NCBI RefSeq assembly: GCF_034702125.1
Contig: NC_085861.1
Coordinates: 2,227,042 to 2,291,041 of the forward strand
DNA from: Engraulis encrasicolus
Lineage: Eukaryota > Chordata > Actinopteri > Clupeiformes > Engraulidae
Direction: 5' to 3'
Length of the DNA: 64,000 nucleotides
A program made the translations under genes and the position numbers. The notes under the pieces were generated by a model that was not told where the DNA came from, made no database searches, and saw only the letters and a program-made list of their open reading frames with translations. This document shows, piece after piece, positions 12,519-23,962 of the stretch. Position 1 is the stretch's first letter. Every line of letters begins with the position of its first letter.

Positions 12519-13135
12519 TTGGTATCTAAAAAAGATTGCACTTGTTGGAGCACAAGCTTTTCCAGAACCTTTGACAAGAAGGGAAGTTTTGAGATGGGTC
12601 TGTAATTAGCAAGGGTAGTGGTGTCTAGGTTAGGTTTCTTGAGTAATGGTTGTACTATAGCATGTTTAAATGACTGTGGAATACATCCCGACACAAGACT
12701 GCAGTTCATAATGCCCAGTATGCTGGGACCTGTGGTCGCCAGCGTCGGCTTGATAAGGGATGGGGGGAGGGTATCTGCTTGACCGGAGGTGATTTTCATT
12801 TGGGAGAACGTTTCAGTGGACATGCTAGGGACAGAGGGGTCAAAAGATGGGGATGTTATGCTAGCTCTTATACTGTTGACTTTTGAAACAAAAAACTGTA
12901 GGAGAGAGTTGCTATTTACTGAGGGATCCAGATCTACACGCTGCTGGGGGTTTAGGGCAGTGTTAATGGAGTTAAAAAGAACACGTGGTTTGTCACTGTT
13001 TCGTTGAACCAGGGCAGAGAAATATTTGTGTTTTTCGGACTTTACAGTTTTCTGGTATTTAGCCCAGCTTTCCTTCAGAATATCATAGTTCACATGCAGC
13101 TTGCAAAGGAATGTCTTCGAGGCGGCCCTCTGCAA
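12519..13135 (-). pseudogene. LINE reverse transcriptase fragment (L2-like)
   Basis: Read on the minus strand, the protein contains the pre-RT linker and the start of a non-LTR reverse transcriptase. A LESWAKYQKTVKSEKHKYFSALV-like segment (residues ~18-40 of the frame) comes first, then TLPPSLIKPT, and finally NYRPISKLPFLSKVLEKL, the motif-0/1 region of L2-like LINEs. The frame ends where the hAT copy begins (12518), so palm and fingers are absent. The 5' part (endonuclease) is also missing upstream of 13135. The LINE is therefore truncated at both ends. Clade is judged from the NYRPIS context only; CR1 or Rex1-type elements are alternatives. Confidence 0.8.
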
Positions 13136-13794
13136 AATGACCTGCTAAATCCGATGCAGTTTGTGCCTTTGACACAGAATAAAGCTTCAGCTACCAGATT
13201 CCTGTTAGACTATTCATTGCTGGATCACTGCAATGCGAGGTGAGGTCGCGGTTATGATTGAAAAAAACATCCGTGTGAATATCACAGGTGCCGGCTGTCA
13301 TAGAGATTCAATGGGGGAAAAATCTGTGTGCTCAAACACGGAATTTCAGCAAAATCCGTCCTCCCAGACACAGATTTTGAGTTTAAAAATCCGTGCTTGA
13401 GGACACAGATCCCGTGGAGATCAGGTTGGATAGAGAGGATACCTGCGTCTTTGTAAAGTGCTGCGCGCGTTTGATTGCCGGTTTTACAAATTACGGGGAT
13501 AAACATGCCAGGTCCAAATTACTAACAGGAAAAGAGGGACGATGACAAAGGGGATGAATCGCCAGGAAGACAGGGATGATCTTTCTCGCAGAGCAATGTT
13601 GTCTGCAAGAGTGAGTCTCGCCTGGTCTTGTGTAGGCTAGGGTTACGACACGCAAACCACCGCTGGACCAGCTGGCTATCAGCAATCACCGCAAGAATCA
13701 AACCTGTTTGTTTCAAATCCTGGTCATCCCTCGTGAGTGTAGGCTACTGCATATAGGTTTGTTAAAACATTGCTATGACCCACTTTGGCACACT

Positions 13795-14703
13795 CAGTGG
13801 CGGAACCAGACATTTATTCTTGGGGGGGCAATGGGGTAGCCACGTGAATTTCACAGGGGCATGCTCTTACTCAAAGAAAAAAAAACACTCAAACACTATA
13901 GAATAGATAAAGAGAATGATTTTCTTGGGTTCTTATGACACCCGTCAGTGTTACCAGATTGAGCGGTTTCCGATTGTCATCTAGGGTTAAAAAAGGGCTT
14001 TGGGCAGATATGTATTCTGTAGATTTGTGGTCATATAAATCAATAGCCTGGAAAACCAGCGCCAACTGATTTAGGCTGGTTTATTAGGCTAATAAATCAA
14101 GACTTCTTTTTAATTCTGGCAGGATTTTAGTCTTAAGGCGTTCTTTTTAGTATTTTTGGGTTGGTAATCATTGGTCACATTTGGCAACCCTAACACCTGC
14201 TGTAAGGCACTGTCACTGAATCCCTTCTAAAGTGCACCCTATAACTGCACCCTTAAGTTTTAGGTCTCCTATTATGTGTTTTATGAATCTATTTATTTAT
14301 CACATGGGAAATAGAGCATTATAGTACTGAAAAATCTTAAGTGGCACAAAGCTGACTTTTCAAAAGGAAAATGAAATTAATCTGGACTGAAATAAGCTGT
14401 TTTTTTCTCTAAGGCTTTTCTTGTTCAGGATGGAAAAGCACACATCTGCTTCTATGAGTCATTGCCGTCAGACCGTACAACACAGAGTTCCCATGCATAC
14501 CACTGCATAGTGTGGGTTTTAAGCTTTCGAATGGTACCCCATATGCCCAAATTTACGAGGGTGGTGTGTACCGATATAAATGCGCTTCGTGTAACGCGAG
14601 TGGGCGTGGCTACTGTCCATTTTCTGGGGGAGCACCTGGGGTAGCCAATCAGATTTCAGGGGGGTCAAATGCTACCCTAGCCACCCCTGTAGCTCCGCCC
14701 CTG
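13795..14703 (+). mobile_element. Non-autonomous hAT, inverted pair copy 2
   Basis: About 909 bp from CAGTGGCGGAACCAG to ...GCTCCGCCCCTG. It is flanked by a perfect 8-bp direct repeat, GGCACACT, at 13787-13794 and 14704-14711, the length expected for hAT transposition. No transposase is present. It is highly similar to copy 1, suggesting recent activity. From 14712 to about 15740 I see no gene. Confidence 0.92.
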
Positions 14704-15747
14704 GGCACACTGTCCACTCCATGCGCAAAAGACACAACGTCGGAAGGGATTCGGTTACTGACAGAGGTACGAAGCAGTCCTCAACTTCAGAAAAAAAGAT
14801 GGAAATGTGGATACTATGTGGGCCTGGAGAAAGAGGTTCACTCTCTCCAGCAGTTCAAAACCACAGTGTCAGGTTATGCTTCGGAAGCATATCGGGTTTT
14901 TTTTTTTCCGACAAAAACGAAGCGCCATAAAGTCACAGTCAAGTTTGTAGGCTATAGGCCAGTACAGCAGCGATAATAAAAAAAGTCATGTGACATACCC
15001 TAATAATGACAATCTTACTGTGCAAACGAAGTGTGGGGGATTGGGGCAATAAAAACAGTCGGTGGTGGTGGTAGTGCGCGATAGCTCTGTGATGGGGAGG
15101 GGGATTCTTTTGGCTACACCTAGCCTACCCAACTCAGGACTCTGGATCCAACCGAGAATGTCCACAATGAGGGAAACACATCGAAAACATAAAATTAAAT
15201 ATGCTATATGCACAAATAGAGTTTATATCAATCAGACATTCTATTAGGTTAACCATGTTATTTTGAAACCTAATGAAATGCCACATAATAACGGTCTGGC
15301 ACACCCTCATGGCGCTGCTGCTGCGCATTGACATGGAAGAAACCTACAAAAAAATATGATTATTATTTTAAATAATAAAACGGTTCAGACGGTATCTGGT
15401 GGATACTGCCACTGTTTAAGACCATTTCACTTGTTGAAATTTAGCCTATAGGTCTGGAAAGGTGTTACAATATTAGAACCTGGCCTATTCTCTGCGGTGC
15501 TTAGTATGTCGGTAGAACGTGGCGACTCCCTCTATCTACGTCGGATTCTAAATGTTTGTTTAAAAGAAGCAGCCGTTATTTTTGACAAAGTTTTCTGAAA
15601 ATGTTGTTTATGCAATAATTCTGTATTTTGACATATATCACATCTAAATTGATGTATTGAGGTTCTTAAAATGAGACTTGGTGGTGTTTAACCTGCAAGA
15701 TACACTTTAAGATCAATATGGGCCAGGTTTGTCTCCGTGCGTCAGCG

Positions 15748-15749
15748 GA

Positions 15750-15788
<39 letters not shown>
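15748..15788. repeat. (CT)n microsatellite
   Basis: A pure CT tract of roughly 20 units in otherwise unannotated DNA. It is the source of an apparent RERERE-type frame on the other strand. Confidence 0.95.
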
Positions 15789-15793
<5 letters not shown>

Positions 15794-16184
15794 TATGTGG
15801 TTACTGTGTAGTAGTGGATAGCCCACTCGCACCGAGGACCACAACTGCACAGGTTTCTCCTGCGCTTTCGAGATCCGCGCCCTGAGACAGACCCACGCAA
15901 GTGCAAGACAAGTTTTCACCACCAGTGTTTAGACCTGGCCTATTTAATCTCGCTGTAAATTGGTGTAATGTAGCAGAAAGTGCGAGACATTCACTGGACT
16001 CGTTGCACGCAACAAGTTGTGAAATGATTTCTTAACGGTTTTAACCGCATCACTCACGACTCTCGAGCAGTTTGAGAACTGAGAAGAATGAGAGAGAGAG
16101 AGGGCAGTGACTACCATGTCACTGAGACTATGTGTGTGCTGTGCCTACTGAATCCAAGTGCAGAAAAAAACATATCCATATAGA

Positions 16185-16425
16185 TTATTACATAATGCAC
16201 CATTTTTTACATTTCCATCAAAAAAAAAGTTGTGGCCGCATTCCGTAATAAATTTCGCATTTTGTAATAATTTATTACAAGATGAGAAAAAAGTTATTAC
16301 GAAATGCGTTCAAGAAATTTATTACAAAATGCGTAAATTATTACACAATGCGGCAATTGTCACCGCATTATGTAATAATTTGTTACATTATTACATATTG
16401 CACCGTTATTACATAATGCGGCATT
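16185..16425. repeat. Cluster of TTATTACATAATGCG-type words in both orientations
   Basis: About nine copies of the degenerate word TTATTACRWAATGCG lie within 240 bp. Some face right (16188, 16295, 16318, 16338, 16386, 16405) and some left as CGCATTNTGTAATAA (16238, 16255, 16362). They can pair to form several alternative hairpins. This may be a decayed palindromic MITE. From 16426 to about 17990 I see no gene, only (GT)n and (CA)n tracts. Confidence 0.75.
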
Positions 16426-16926
16426 ACAGGGGCCATGGTGATTTTTAGGCCTGTATCTTCCTTCAAACTAAAACCAGAGGTGTCAAAATCTGCTTGTACA
16501 TTTTGTATGCAATTCACAGGCTTGAAAAGTGGACATGGCACCCCAACCAAACTGGAGGGTTTCATCTCCGCAACCGTTGGACGTAGGGTGCTAATACTTG
16601 GTATTCTTTCAATTGACATCAAAAGGTATGTGTATGTGAGATATCGGGTAAATAGGAGAGGGTCACCTGGGGAGATTCTAGGGAATCATGTGAATTGACA
16701 TAGAATGACCCAATACCTACCATTATTGGAATGGTCTGAGCAGCGAGACACTCACTCAAGCACGCACAACCACGATACCATACTGAACCCCAAATGTAGC
16801 CTACTTCTACACTAGGCTACACATCATGAAAACACCTAGGCCTACACACCTAAACACACACCTTCACTGTTATTTCACCTCGATCATGGTGCAAAACAGA
16901 AGCAAAACGGAAAAATGTGTCTCCAA

Positions 16927-17216
16927 AGTGTGTGTGTGTGTGTGTGTGTGTTTGTATGTGTTTGGGTGTCACTTCGTTACACAACGCAGTCGATTCCCTT
17001 CCAAAGCATTCAGTTGGACGTTGCGTCTCAAATGAGAAACATAATATGAATACAAAATGTGGATTAACCGAACTATGTTCAAGCATCACGCGACTGTTCC
17101 ATCAACTTGAAGACTTATGTACAGATATGTGGTTACTAGCTTTGGTTATTGATGGACGCGACAGTGACTGCTGCGTAGCCAAACGTTCACACAGGCTCGC
17201 GCGCGCACGCACACAC

Positions 17217-17250
<34 letters not shown>
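16927..17250. repeat. (GT)n and (CA)n microsatellites
   Basis: There is a (GT)n tract at 16927-16951 and a (CA)n/(ACGC)n tract at 17203-17250. At 17779-17820 the 19-bp phrase AGTAAACTGGATGACGTAC occurs twice in tandem with a short spacer. Confidence 0.9.
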
Positions 17251-17252
<2 letters not shown>

Positions 17253-17999
17253 CCTGGGCGAAAGCCGATTGTTGACACACACACGCTGCTGTGGTTCACA
17301 GCACCAAAACCCATCCACGAAACCAGCGATCCTACTACATTGCCACAAAATATACCTAGTGCTGTCGTAATAACTCTGAAGTGGTGAATGCATTCACACA
17401 GGTTACTCAAGCATCATGACTCGAAATGTGCACTCCATGGTTGTTTTGACATGTTTGCATTTAAATAGCGTACCGTTTACCTATAGCGATATTTCACACT
17501 CCATCATAGCGCAACAAACCAAGAAAAGAACTGAACCTGCTTCAGCGAAACTAGTTCTTCACAGTTCTTCACAGCAAAAACATGACCCCAAGTTGACAAA
17601 CCACAGCGGGCTACATTAATAACCAAACGGCCTACCTTAAATTACTGTCTTGATCGCAGGACATCTTGTACAGTATTCCAAAATGTGTCGCTAATTATAT
17701 TATTTCAACTAGACAGAGATACAACAAATCATTGTTATATCAAACCCCACTACAACTGAAAACAAAACTCAGTAAACTGGATGACGTACTGGATGGCGGC
17801 AGTAAACTGGATGACGTACCCCAGGCTACGGTGTTCTTCAGGGGACAAACTTCAGAGGTTGACAGTGGTTTCTCTTATTTAGGATGGGGAGTGGAGATTT
17901 TGTAATCCACTGCTCTCTCTCCATTCAGTCGACGAATGTCTGCTGTCAGACAGGACGTGAACCTCAGCCGTAGCGTGCCCAGGAAAACTAAATATATAT

Positions 18000-18198
18000 A
18001 TAGGCCTATATACATTTTTTTTTCAGTTTGAGGAACGAAATGAAACCGGTAGGCCTATTAACCGGTTACCATTGTTTTTCAATAAGTGTTCCTGTTCCAG
18101 AACATAAAAAATAATAACGTTTCCGGTTTTGTTTCTGTTCCCTGTAAAATACAAAAAGTTCCCGGTTTTCATTTTCGTTCCTTGAACCAGTTCAAAGC

Positions 18199-18202
<4 letters not shown>
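18000..18202. mobile_element. hAT-like terminal fragment
   Basis: Read on the minus strand from 18202: CAGGGCTTTGAACTGG followed by a TTCAAGGAACG segment and several ACCGG/GGAAC words, the terminal style of a hAT family. Only one end is seen, directly abutting a (GT)n tract, so the insertion flank cannot be tested. The left limit is approximate. Confidence 0.5.
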
Positions 18203-18280
<78 letters not shown>

Positions 18281-18375
18281 TTCCAGGCTGTATAGGTGTT
18301 ATCTGACAGAGATGAGCGTTTCCTACAAGGCCTCTTCCCTGACCTCCCACACTCCTGTGTGTGTGTGTGTGTGTG

Positions 18376-18471
<96 letters not shown>
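18201..18471. repeat. Two long (GT)n microsatellites
   Basis: (GT)n covers 18201-18277 and again 18356-18471 (with one TTTT interruption), separated by about 80 bp of unique sequence. Confidence 0.95.
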
Positions 18472-18473
<2 letters not shown>

Positions 18474-18631
18474 CAGAGGCTAACTAGGAGACTTGGCGTG
18501 GAATGTTAGTAAACCTCCCTCCCGAAAGCCTCATACAGTGTCGATGCCGATGGGCTGGGGGACTGGTCCTTTAGTCCAGCGGTATCGTACTGTGTCTCCC
18601 ATTTCCGAACAGGTGCAGGAAGACCTCTGTC

Positions 18632-18943
18632 ATGTGTGTGTGTGTTGTGTGTGTGTGTGTGTCTGTCTGTGTCTGTGTCTGTGTGTGTGTGTTTCTCTCC
18701 TCTCTGTTCTTTTTCTGTCGTCCCATCTGTATCCCTCTCCCTCTCTCTCCTCATCCCTCCTGTCTCTTCCCCTCCCCTTCTCTCTCCTTCCTCTACTTGT
18801 TCTATTACATCCATCCATCCTCCACCCATCACCCTCTCCCTCATCTCTCTCTCCTCTGTGTGATTCTTCTTTAAATCTCTTCTCTTCTCTTTCTTTTCTA
18901 TTTCTCTATCTTACATCTATCTTTACATATCTCTCACTGCCTC

Positions 18944-19030
<87 letters not shown>

Positions 19031-19221
19031 CCACATATATTTGCACGACTTCTCCCTCATCTTCTTTCATCTGTCATCCCTCTCTTTTTTACACATCACA
19101 CTGCTCTTTTCTCTTCCCCATCTACTCTCTCTATCCTTCTCTTTCTCTAATGTTCTCATCACTGTATTCTCCTCCACATCTTCTCTCTTTCTCTCTCTCT
19201 CTTTCCTGTAGCCATTTCACG

Positions 19222-19257
<36 letters not shown>

Positions 19258-19260
19258 TCG

Positions 19261-19286
<26 letters not shown>
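18632..19286. repeat. Pyrimidine-rich block with (CTAT)n and (TTTC)n
   Basis: A 650-bp strand-asymmetric C/T-rich block. It contains (GT)n at 18632-18691, C/T-rich sequence to 18940, (CTAT)n at about 18942-19029, more C/T-rich sequence, (TTTC)n at 19225-19259 and (GT)n to 19285. The 348-codon plus-strand frame across it is not a gene: its product is serine, leucine and cysteine low-complexity sequence. Confidence 0.9.
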
Positions 19287-19291
<5 letters not shown>

Positions 19292-19380
19292 TGTGGGTGT
19301 GGATCTACGTCTCCTCTCTGTGCTTGTTCCATTACATCCCTGTATATATATATTCCTATTTTGTTATTGTAAATATAATT

Positions 19381-19765
19381 TGTGGAAATCTGATTGGTTG
19401 TTGGGGTAGGTGCACCAATGGGGTGTCAAGGGGCTCTGATTGGTGCAATTTAGCATTAGTGGGTTTTTTATATTTAAGATGCCTCCAGTCTGTGTGTGAG
19501 AAAGGGGGGCGATCAGAGGCTTGCTGTGAGGCTATCTGAAAATGTTAGTGAAACTCTGCTTTTTTGTGTTAATTTGTTAGCTGGGCTTTGTTTGCTATAC
19601 CGGAGCTAAAATCCATTTGCATTTTTGTTAGCACTCATTTAGAATACATTTTGGATATTTTTATACATATATTTTTGTATTGTTGTTGAATTTATGGCTT
19701 TTGCTTCCTCATGGATTTATATTCACTGCACTGTGGTAAATAAACCGCAACCTCCAATTTCCACA
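19381..19765 (+). mobile_element. Candidate solo LTR
   Basis: It starts TGTGGAAAT and ends ATTTCCACA, a 9-bp inverted terminal repeat of the TG...CA type. Inside lie a TATATTTAAG box (~19469) and an AATAAA signal (19739) in the order expected for an LTR. No matching 5-bp flanks are seen (TAATT on the left, GTTGC on the right), so an old LTR or another element is equally possible. Confidence 0.4.
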
Positions 19766-19844
19766 GTTGCCAAACCCCCATGGGGGTGACTTCTCGTTAC
19801 CTCGCTCGCACACACCTAGAAGCACGAACACAGCTTATGCACAC

Positions 19845-19845
19845 A

Positions 19846-19876
<31 letters not shown>
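19845..19876. repeat. (ACGC)n/(CA)n tract
   Basis: A short compound microsatellite just downstream of the last visible NLR exon, within its intron. Confidence 0.85.
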
Positions 19877-19917
19877 TACCAGTAGTGTACAGGCATGGAC
19901 TAAAACATCTTACTTAC

Positions 19918-21763
19918 TCTGCCTTGATGGATGTTGTGACCACTGGCACCAGCTTCTGGAGAACATCATCAGGGCTGAGGAGATCAGTCTGGTCTTTCTC
20001 TGGGGTGTTCAGGTATTTCTGCAGGTCAAACCCATCCAGGTGCTCTTCTGACATCGTCAACTGGAATTCCACAGTCTTCCACTCTCCTGGTAACAGCATC
20101 TTTACAGACAGCTGTCCTTTCTCCCTGTCAATGTGTTCCACTACAGCATGCTGATTCAGCTCATTCAGACAATAGAACAGGTTGATCCCCCTTTCCGAAC
20201 GCCTCTGACCTCTGATCTTCTTTTTAACATACTGGACTGTATCTAATGAGTTCTGTGATTGGCTGCTGTTCTGTGACAGTAGGTCTTGTAGGTGTTTCTG
20301 GTTGGACTCCAGTGAGAGGCCCAAAAGGAAGCGGAGGAAAAGGTCCAGGTATCCATCTTTCCTCTGCAAGGCCAAATCCACTGCAGTCTTGTGCAGGTCA
20401 TGAGGTGTTGCAGCTCTGAATAGAGCAGAGAGCTCAGAGGTTTGTTGTTGATCAGACATGTTTCTGTCTCTGTTGCAGAGAAACACGTATAGAGCTGCCA
20501 GGAACTCCTGAATGCTCAGATGAACAAAGCTGAACACCTTCTCCTGGTACAGCCCAGACTCATCCTCCCTGAAGATCTGGGTGCAGACTCCTGAATAATC
20601 TGAGGCCTCTTTGGCATCCATGCCACACTCTCTCATGTCTTTTTCATAAAAGATCAGATTGCCCTTCTCCAGCTGCTGAAAAGCTAGTCGTCCCAGGGAC
20701 AGAATGGTCTTCTGGTTCCAGATGTCTTTGTACTTCTGACTAATGTATTTGACTTGTGTGATCAGAAAGTGTATATACATCTGAGTCAAAGAAGCTGGAA
20801 TCTCATCACTCTTGCCTCTGGTCAGGATTGACACCAGAACAGTGGCTGCAATCCAACAGAAGACTGGAATGTGGCACATGATGTAGAGGCTCCTGGATCT
20901 CTTCAAGTGTCTGATGATTTTGCTGACCATTTCTTGTTTATTGATGTTCTTCTGGAAATACTTCTCCTTCTGTTGGTCAGTGAATCCCCTCACTTCTGTC
21001 ACCTGGTCGACACACTCAGGAGGGATCTGATTGGCTGCTGCTGGTCGGGAGGTGATCCATATTTGAGCAGAGGGGAGCAGATTCCCTTTGATGAGGTTTG
21101 TCAGAAGGACGTCCACTGTGGCAGGGTCTGTTACATTGTAGATGCATTTAATCCCGAAATGCAAAGGAAGCCTGCTTTCATCAAGACCATCAAAGATGAA
21201 GGTGATCTTGTACTTTTCATCAGTGGAGAAGATGAGGTCAGATGTTTCACCGAAAAAGTGATGAATGAATTCTATGAGAGTGTATTCCTTCTCTTCCATC
21301 TGATTTATCTCCCGAAAAGACACTGGAAACAGGAAGTCGATATCCTGTTTGGCCCCATCTTCATCCGGTTTGGCCCCATCTTCATCCGGTTTGGCCCCCT
21401 CTTGATCCGGTTTGGCCCAGTCCAGAATGAACTTCTGCACAGAGATTGTCTTTCCAATTCCAGCAACTCCCTTTGTCATAACTACTCTGATGTGTTTTTT
21501 TTCCCCAGATAAGCACTTGAAGATGTCAGTGGGTTTGATTGGTGTTTCCCTCTTAGTTGTCTTTATCTTGGATGTCATCTCAATCTGTCTGACCTCGTGT
21601 TCAGTACTGACCTCTTCACATTCCCCCTCTGTGATGTAGAGCTCTGTGTAGATCTCCTCCAGAGATGTAGCTCCTCCCTGCCTTGGGATGACGGGATGCA
21701 CATTATGGAACTTCTTGGATAGCTTGTCTTTGAGTTCTTGTTGGCATCTTGAAAACAGCCCAT
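19918..21763 (-). CDS. NLRC-type receptor, FISNA-NACHT exon
   Basis: Large internal exon of a fish NLR (NLRC3/NLRP12-like) intracellular pattern-recognition ATPase. Counting residues from 21821, FISNA spans about 20-95 (LEEIYTELYITEG), Walker A is GVAGIGKT (118-125) and Walker B is FIFDGLDESR (208-217). Next come the sensor region WITSRPAAANQIP, the winged helix with HIPVFCWI, and helical domain 2 with FSFVHLSIQEFLAALYVFL. The open frame runs to 19914, but a perfect donor (AGA|GTAAGT) ends the exon at 19918. An acceptor (TATAG|ATGGGCTG) starts it at 21763, so residues 1-19 of the frame are intron. The ~1.85-kb length is usual for this exon class in fishes. A 7-residue repeat lies between Walker A and the IDFLFP strand. 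LRR exons were not found between here and the window start. All key ATPase motifs are intact, so this exon looks functional; the gene as a whole cannot be judged. Confidence 0.95.
21348..21410 (-). repeat. 21-bp tandem repeat inside NACHT coding sequence
   Basis: Three units of 21 bp plus a partial fourth. Each encodes GAKPDED or a one-residue variant and stays in frame. It falls in the loop after the Walker A helix (FILDWAK) and before IDFLFP, where family members usually have a short spacer. Confidence 0.9.
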
Positions 21764-21844
21764 CTATACAGACAGGGTTCAAAAACATTGTGTTGGCCAT
21801 ATTAAACACATAAACACTCATATAACAATATTTCCTATGAACTG

Positions 21845-22205
21845 TAGGAGGCCATATATCTAGATACTATTAATTCAAATTAAACATGCACACATACAGT
21901 AAATAGTGGGATTCATTAATTGCCCCCAATTGTGAAACCTTTCTCTTATTTTGAAGAGTTTGCTTAGTTACCTTGTTGACCTAGTAACAATAATGTGCCT
22001 AATGAAGAGAATGGTACTAAATAGATGCTAAAAATAAGATAGATATTAAGATACTTTTAATTGATAAAACAGGCACACATACAGTAAATACAGGTAGTGG
22101 GATCCATCAAATGCCCCCAATAGTGAAATATTTCTCTTATTTTTAAGAGTTACCTAGTTACCTATATTACCCAATAAGGATAATTTATTACCTTACAGAA
22201 TAGAT
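21845..22205. repeat. Intronic tandem duplication (~190-bp unit)
   Basis: Two diverged direct copies share CACACATACAGTAAATA, then a TTTCTCTTATTTT segment, then an AGTTACC segment (about 21885-21980 and 22070-22165). They sit in the intron between the NACHT exon and the 42-nt exon. Confidence 0.75.
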
Positions 22206-22238
22206 AGGAAAGTAATGTTAATAGAAAGCAGAACATAC

Positions 22239-22280
22239 CAGTCTTCTGTGCTGGTTGTGCTGGTGTTGAGGTCTCAGCAC
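22239..22280 (-). CDS. NLR gene, small 42-nt upstream exon
   Basis: The minus strand shows an acceptor (CTCCAG) before GTGCTGAGACC and a donor ACTG|GTATGT at 22239. Read in phase it adds AETSTPAQPAQKT. Its last G joins the AT of the NACHT exon to give GAT GGG CTG (Asp-Gly-Leu). Its first two bases complete a Gly codon with the G left over from the exon at 26093. The double phase match is the main support. Short, proline/serine/threonine-rich linker exons of this kind precede FISNA in fish NLRC genes. Confidence 0.75.
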
Positions 22281-22925
22281 CTGGAGGACAGAGGAAGCCT
22301 GTCACTCTTTACCTGGAACTAACTCAAGACAGAAGTAGAACGACTCCACAAAAAAAGCCTCACGGTCCATTCCCTCACTTACAAAGACAACATGCAAACA
22401 TACTAATCAGCTCTCAACACAGCACGTACCTCTGACTATTCTGGCATCATGAATGTGTGTCTCTTTACCTAACTTAACAAAAACAGCCTCACAGTCCATT
22501 CCCTTGCTTGCATGTTCCTCCTACTATTCTGGCATTGCGTGGGTTTGTTTCGTTCCACTCATTAACAGACATCAACTGCTCCGTCAGCCATCACTCCTCT
22601 CCTTATAAGTCTTGGTACTGACTCTGATGATCCCAACAAATAAAGACCTCCACCCTTACACAGGCATGAAAATGGGTCAGGGGTGAAAAAGGTGAGAAGG
22701 GTGCGGCGTGTCACGGTGGCACGGAGCGGCGCGTGTGCTGCAGCGGTGCGCGCGCATGTGTGGTGTGCAGTGGCGTTTTTGGGGGATAGCGTTGTATAAG
22801 AGTCATACTAGGGGGGTCTGGGGGCATGGTCTCCCATGGGAGCGACCCAGGGACAGTGAACATAAGAAGAACTGCCAACCATCTTTGTTACTTCATGATT
22901 GTCATGCTGTCATATCTGATAAGGG
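22281..22925. other. Intronic DNA with a duplicated segment
   Basis: Two diverged direct copies share AGCCTCAC(G/A)GTCCATTCCCT followed by a TATTCTGGCAT segment (about 22355-22450 and 22488-22535). The rest (G-rich, GCGCG-containing near 22700-22770) shows no gene or element ends. Confidence 0.6.
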
Positions 22926-22929
22926 GGGC

Positions 22930-22930
<1 letters not shown>

Positions 22931-23013
<83 letters not shown>

Positions 23014-23030
23014 CGATCGATCGATCGATC
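22931..23030. repeat. (GATA)n with (GATC)n end
   Basis: About 20 GATA units change to five GATC units at the right end, then unique sequence. It is in the NLR intron. From 23031 to 23962 I see no gene; a T-run (~23061-23075) is the only simple feature. Confidence 0.95.
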
Positions 23031-23962
23031 AAATGGGTCAAATGGGTTTTGGGTCTCAGCTTTTTTTTTTTTTTTAAATCCCCCAGCCGACAGGCCGAAA
23101 TGTTGTCGTTGTCACATTCAAAACTTGCTTAAACAACTCGAGAGTGTGCGGCACTTCTCTCCTCCTGCAAGTGTTTTACTGATTGCCAGCATCTCTTTTT
23201 GGTGAGCGTGTGCGTCTGGTGTGCGTTTTGTACTTATACTCATCATGTCTGTGCCCTTTAAGCAACACCAGTAATCTGGCGTCATGTGACCAATAGACAT
23301 CAATTGTAAATCCTACAAAAGCATGGCACCGGATTCTCGGTGGCAGGCGGCAGATTTGGGAGCTTGGGGAGATTGCACCAGGCAGTTCCGTTGTGGGTTG
23401 GGAGTCTGACTGAGCTCACGAGGCCGATAATTACCGCCGTGCAATGTCATACATTTGGCTCATATAGCCTACTTGTTTGCTTAACCGCAGGCTTCTTCCG
23501 TGACCCCTGATGTAACCTGGTAAAACCACATTGCCCCATGTCGTATTGTAGGTTATATTAAATGCGCATGGATTCACTGTTATTATTTTGTTAGGAAAGG
23601 AGGTTGCGAATGCGCGTGGCTTCTTGCCTCCCTGTCTCCTGCTGCTGCCGTGTCTCACTCTCACTCGGTATGTGGTCGCCCCCTCGGCTCTTTCCTTCTT
23701 ATTCTCAATGATGTTGTATACGTTTATTTATATATTTTCTACCCTGTCTGTGCAGGTGCCTGATCTCCAACCGCGTGGCTATCCGCGTCGGCTTGCTGCT
23801 TTGTTTTACCGTAATGGCAGGTGCATGAATGACTGTGCGTGTGTGCGCTTGTGTTTTCTGTTTGTCATTTTGTTTCCTTTAATTTGTAGGCTAAGGGCGA
23901 GAAAGTCAGAGCGCTCGGTACTCAGTCTTTTATTTCCAACACACTGTGTTTTCTATTGATGT

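Noticed and set aside
14512..14976. 154-codon plus-strand frame
   Set aside because: Starts inside the hAT copy (13795-14703), and its first half recurs antisense at 11594-11947. It is repeat DNA.
18493..19539. 348-codon plus-strand reading frame
   Set aside because: It runs through (GT)n, CT-rich and (CTAT)n tracts. The product is cysteine/valine then serine/leucine low-complexity sequence with no domain.
20871..21512. 213-codon plus-strand frame
   Set aside because: Antisense shadow of the NACHT exon.
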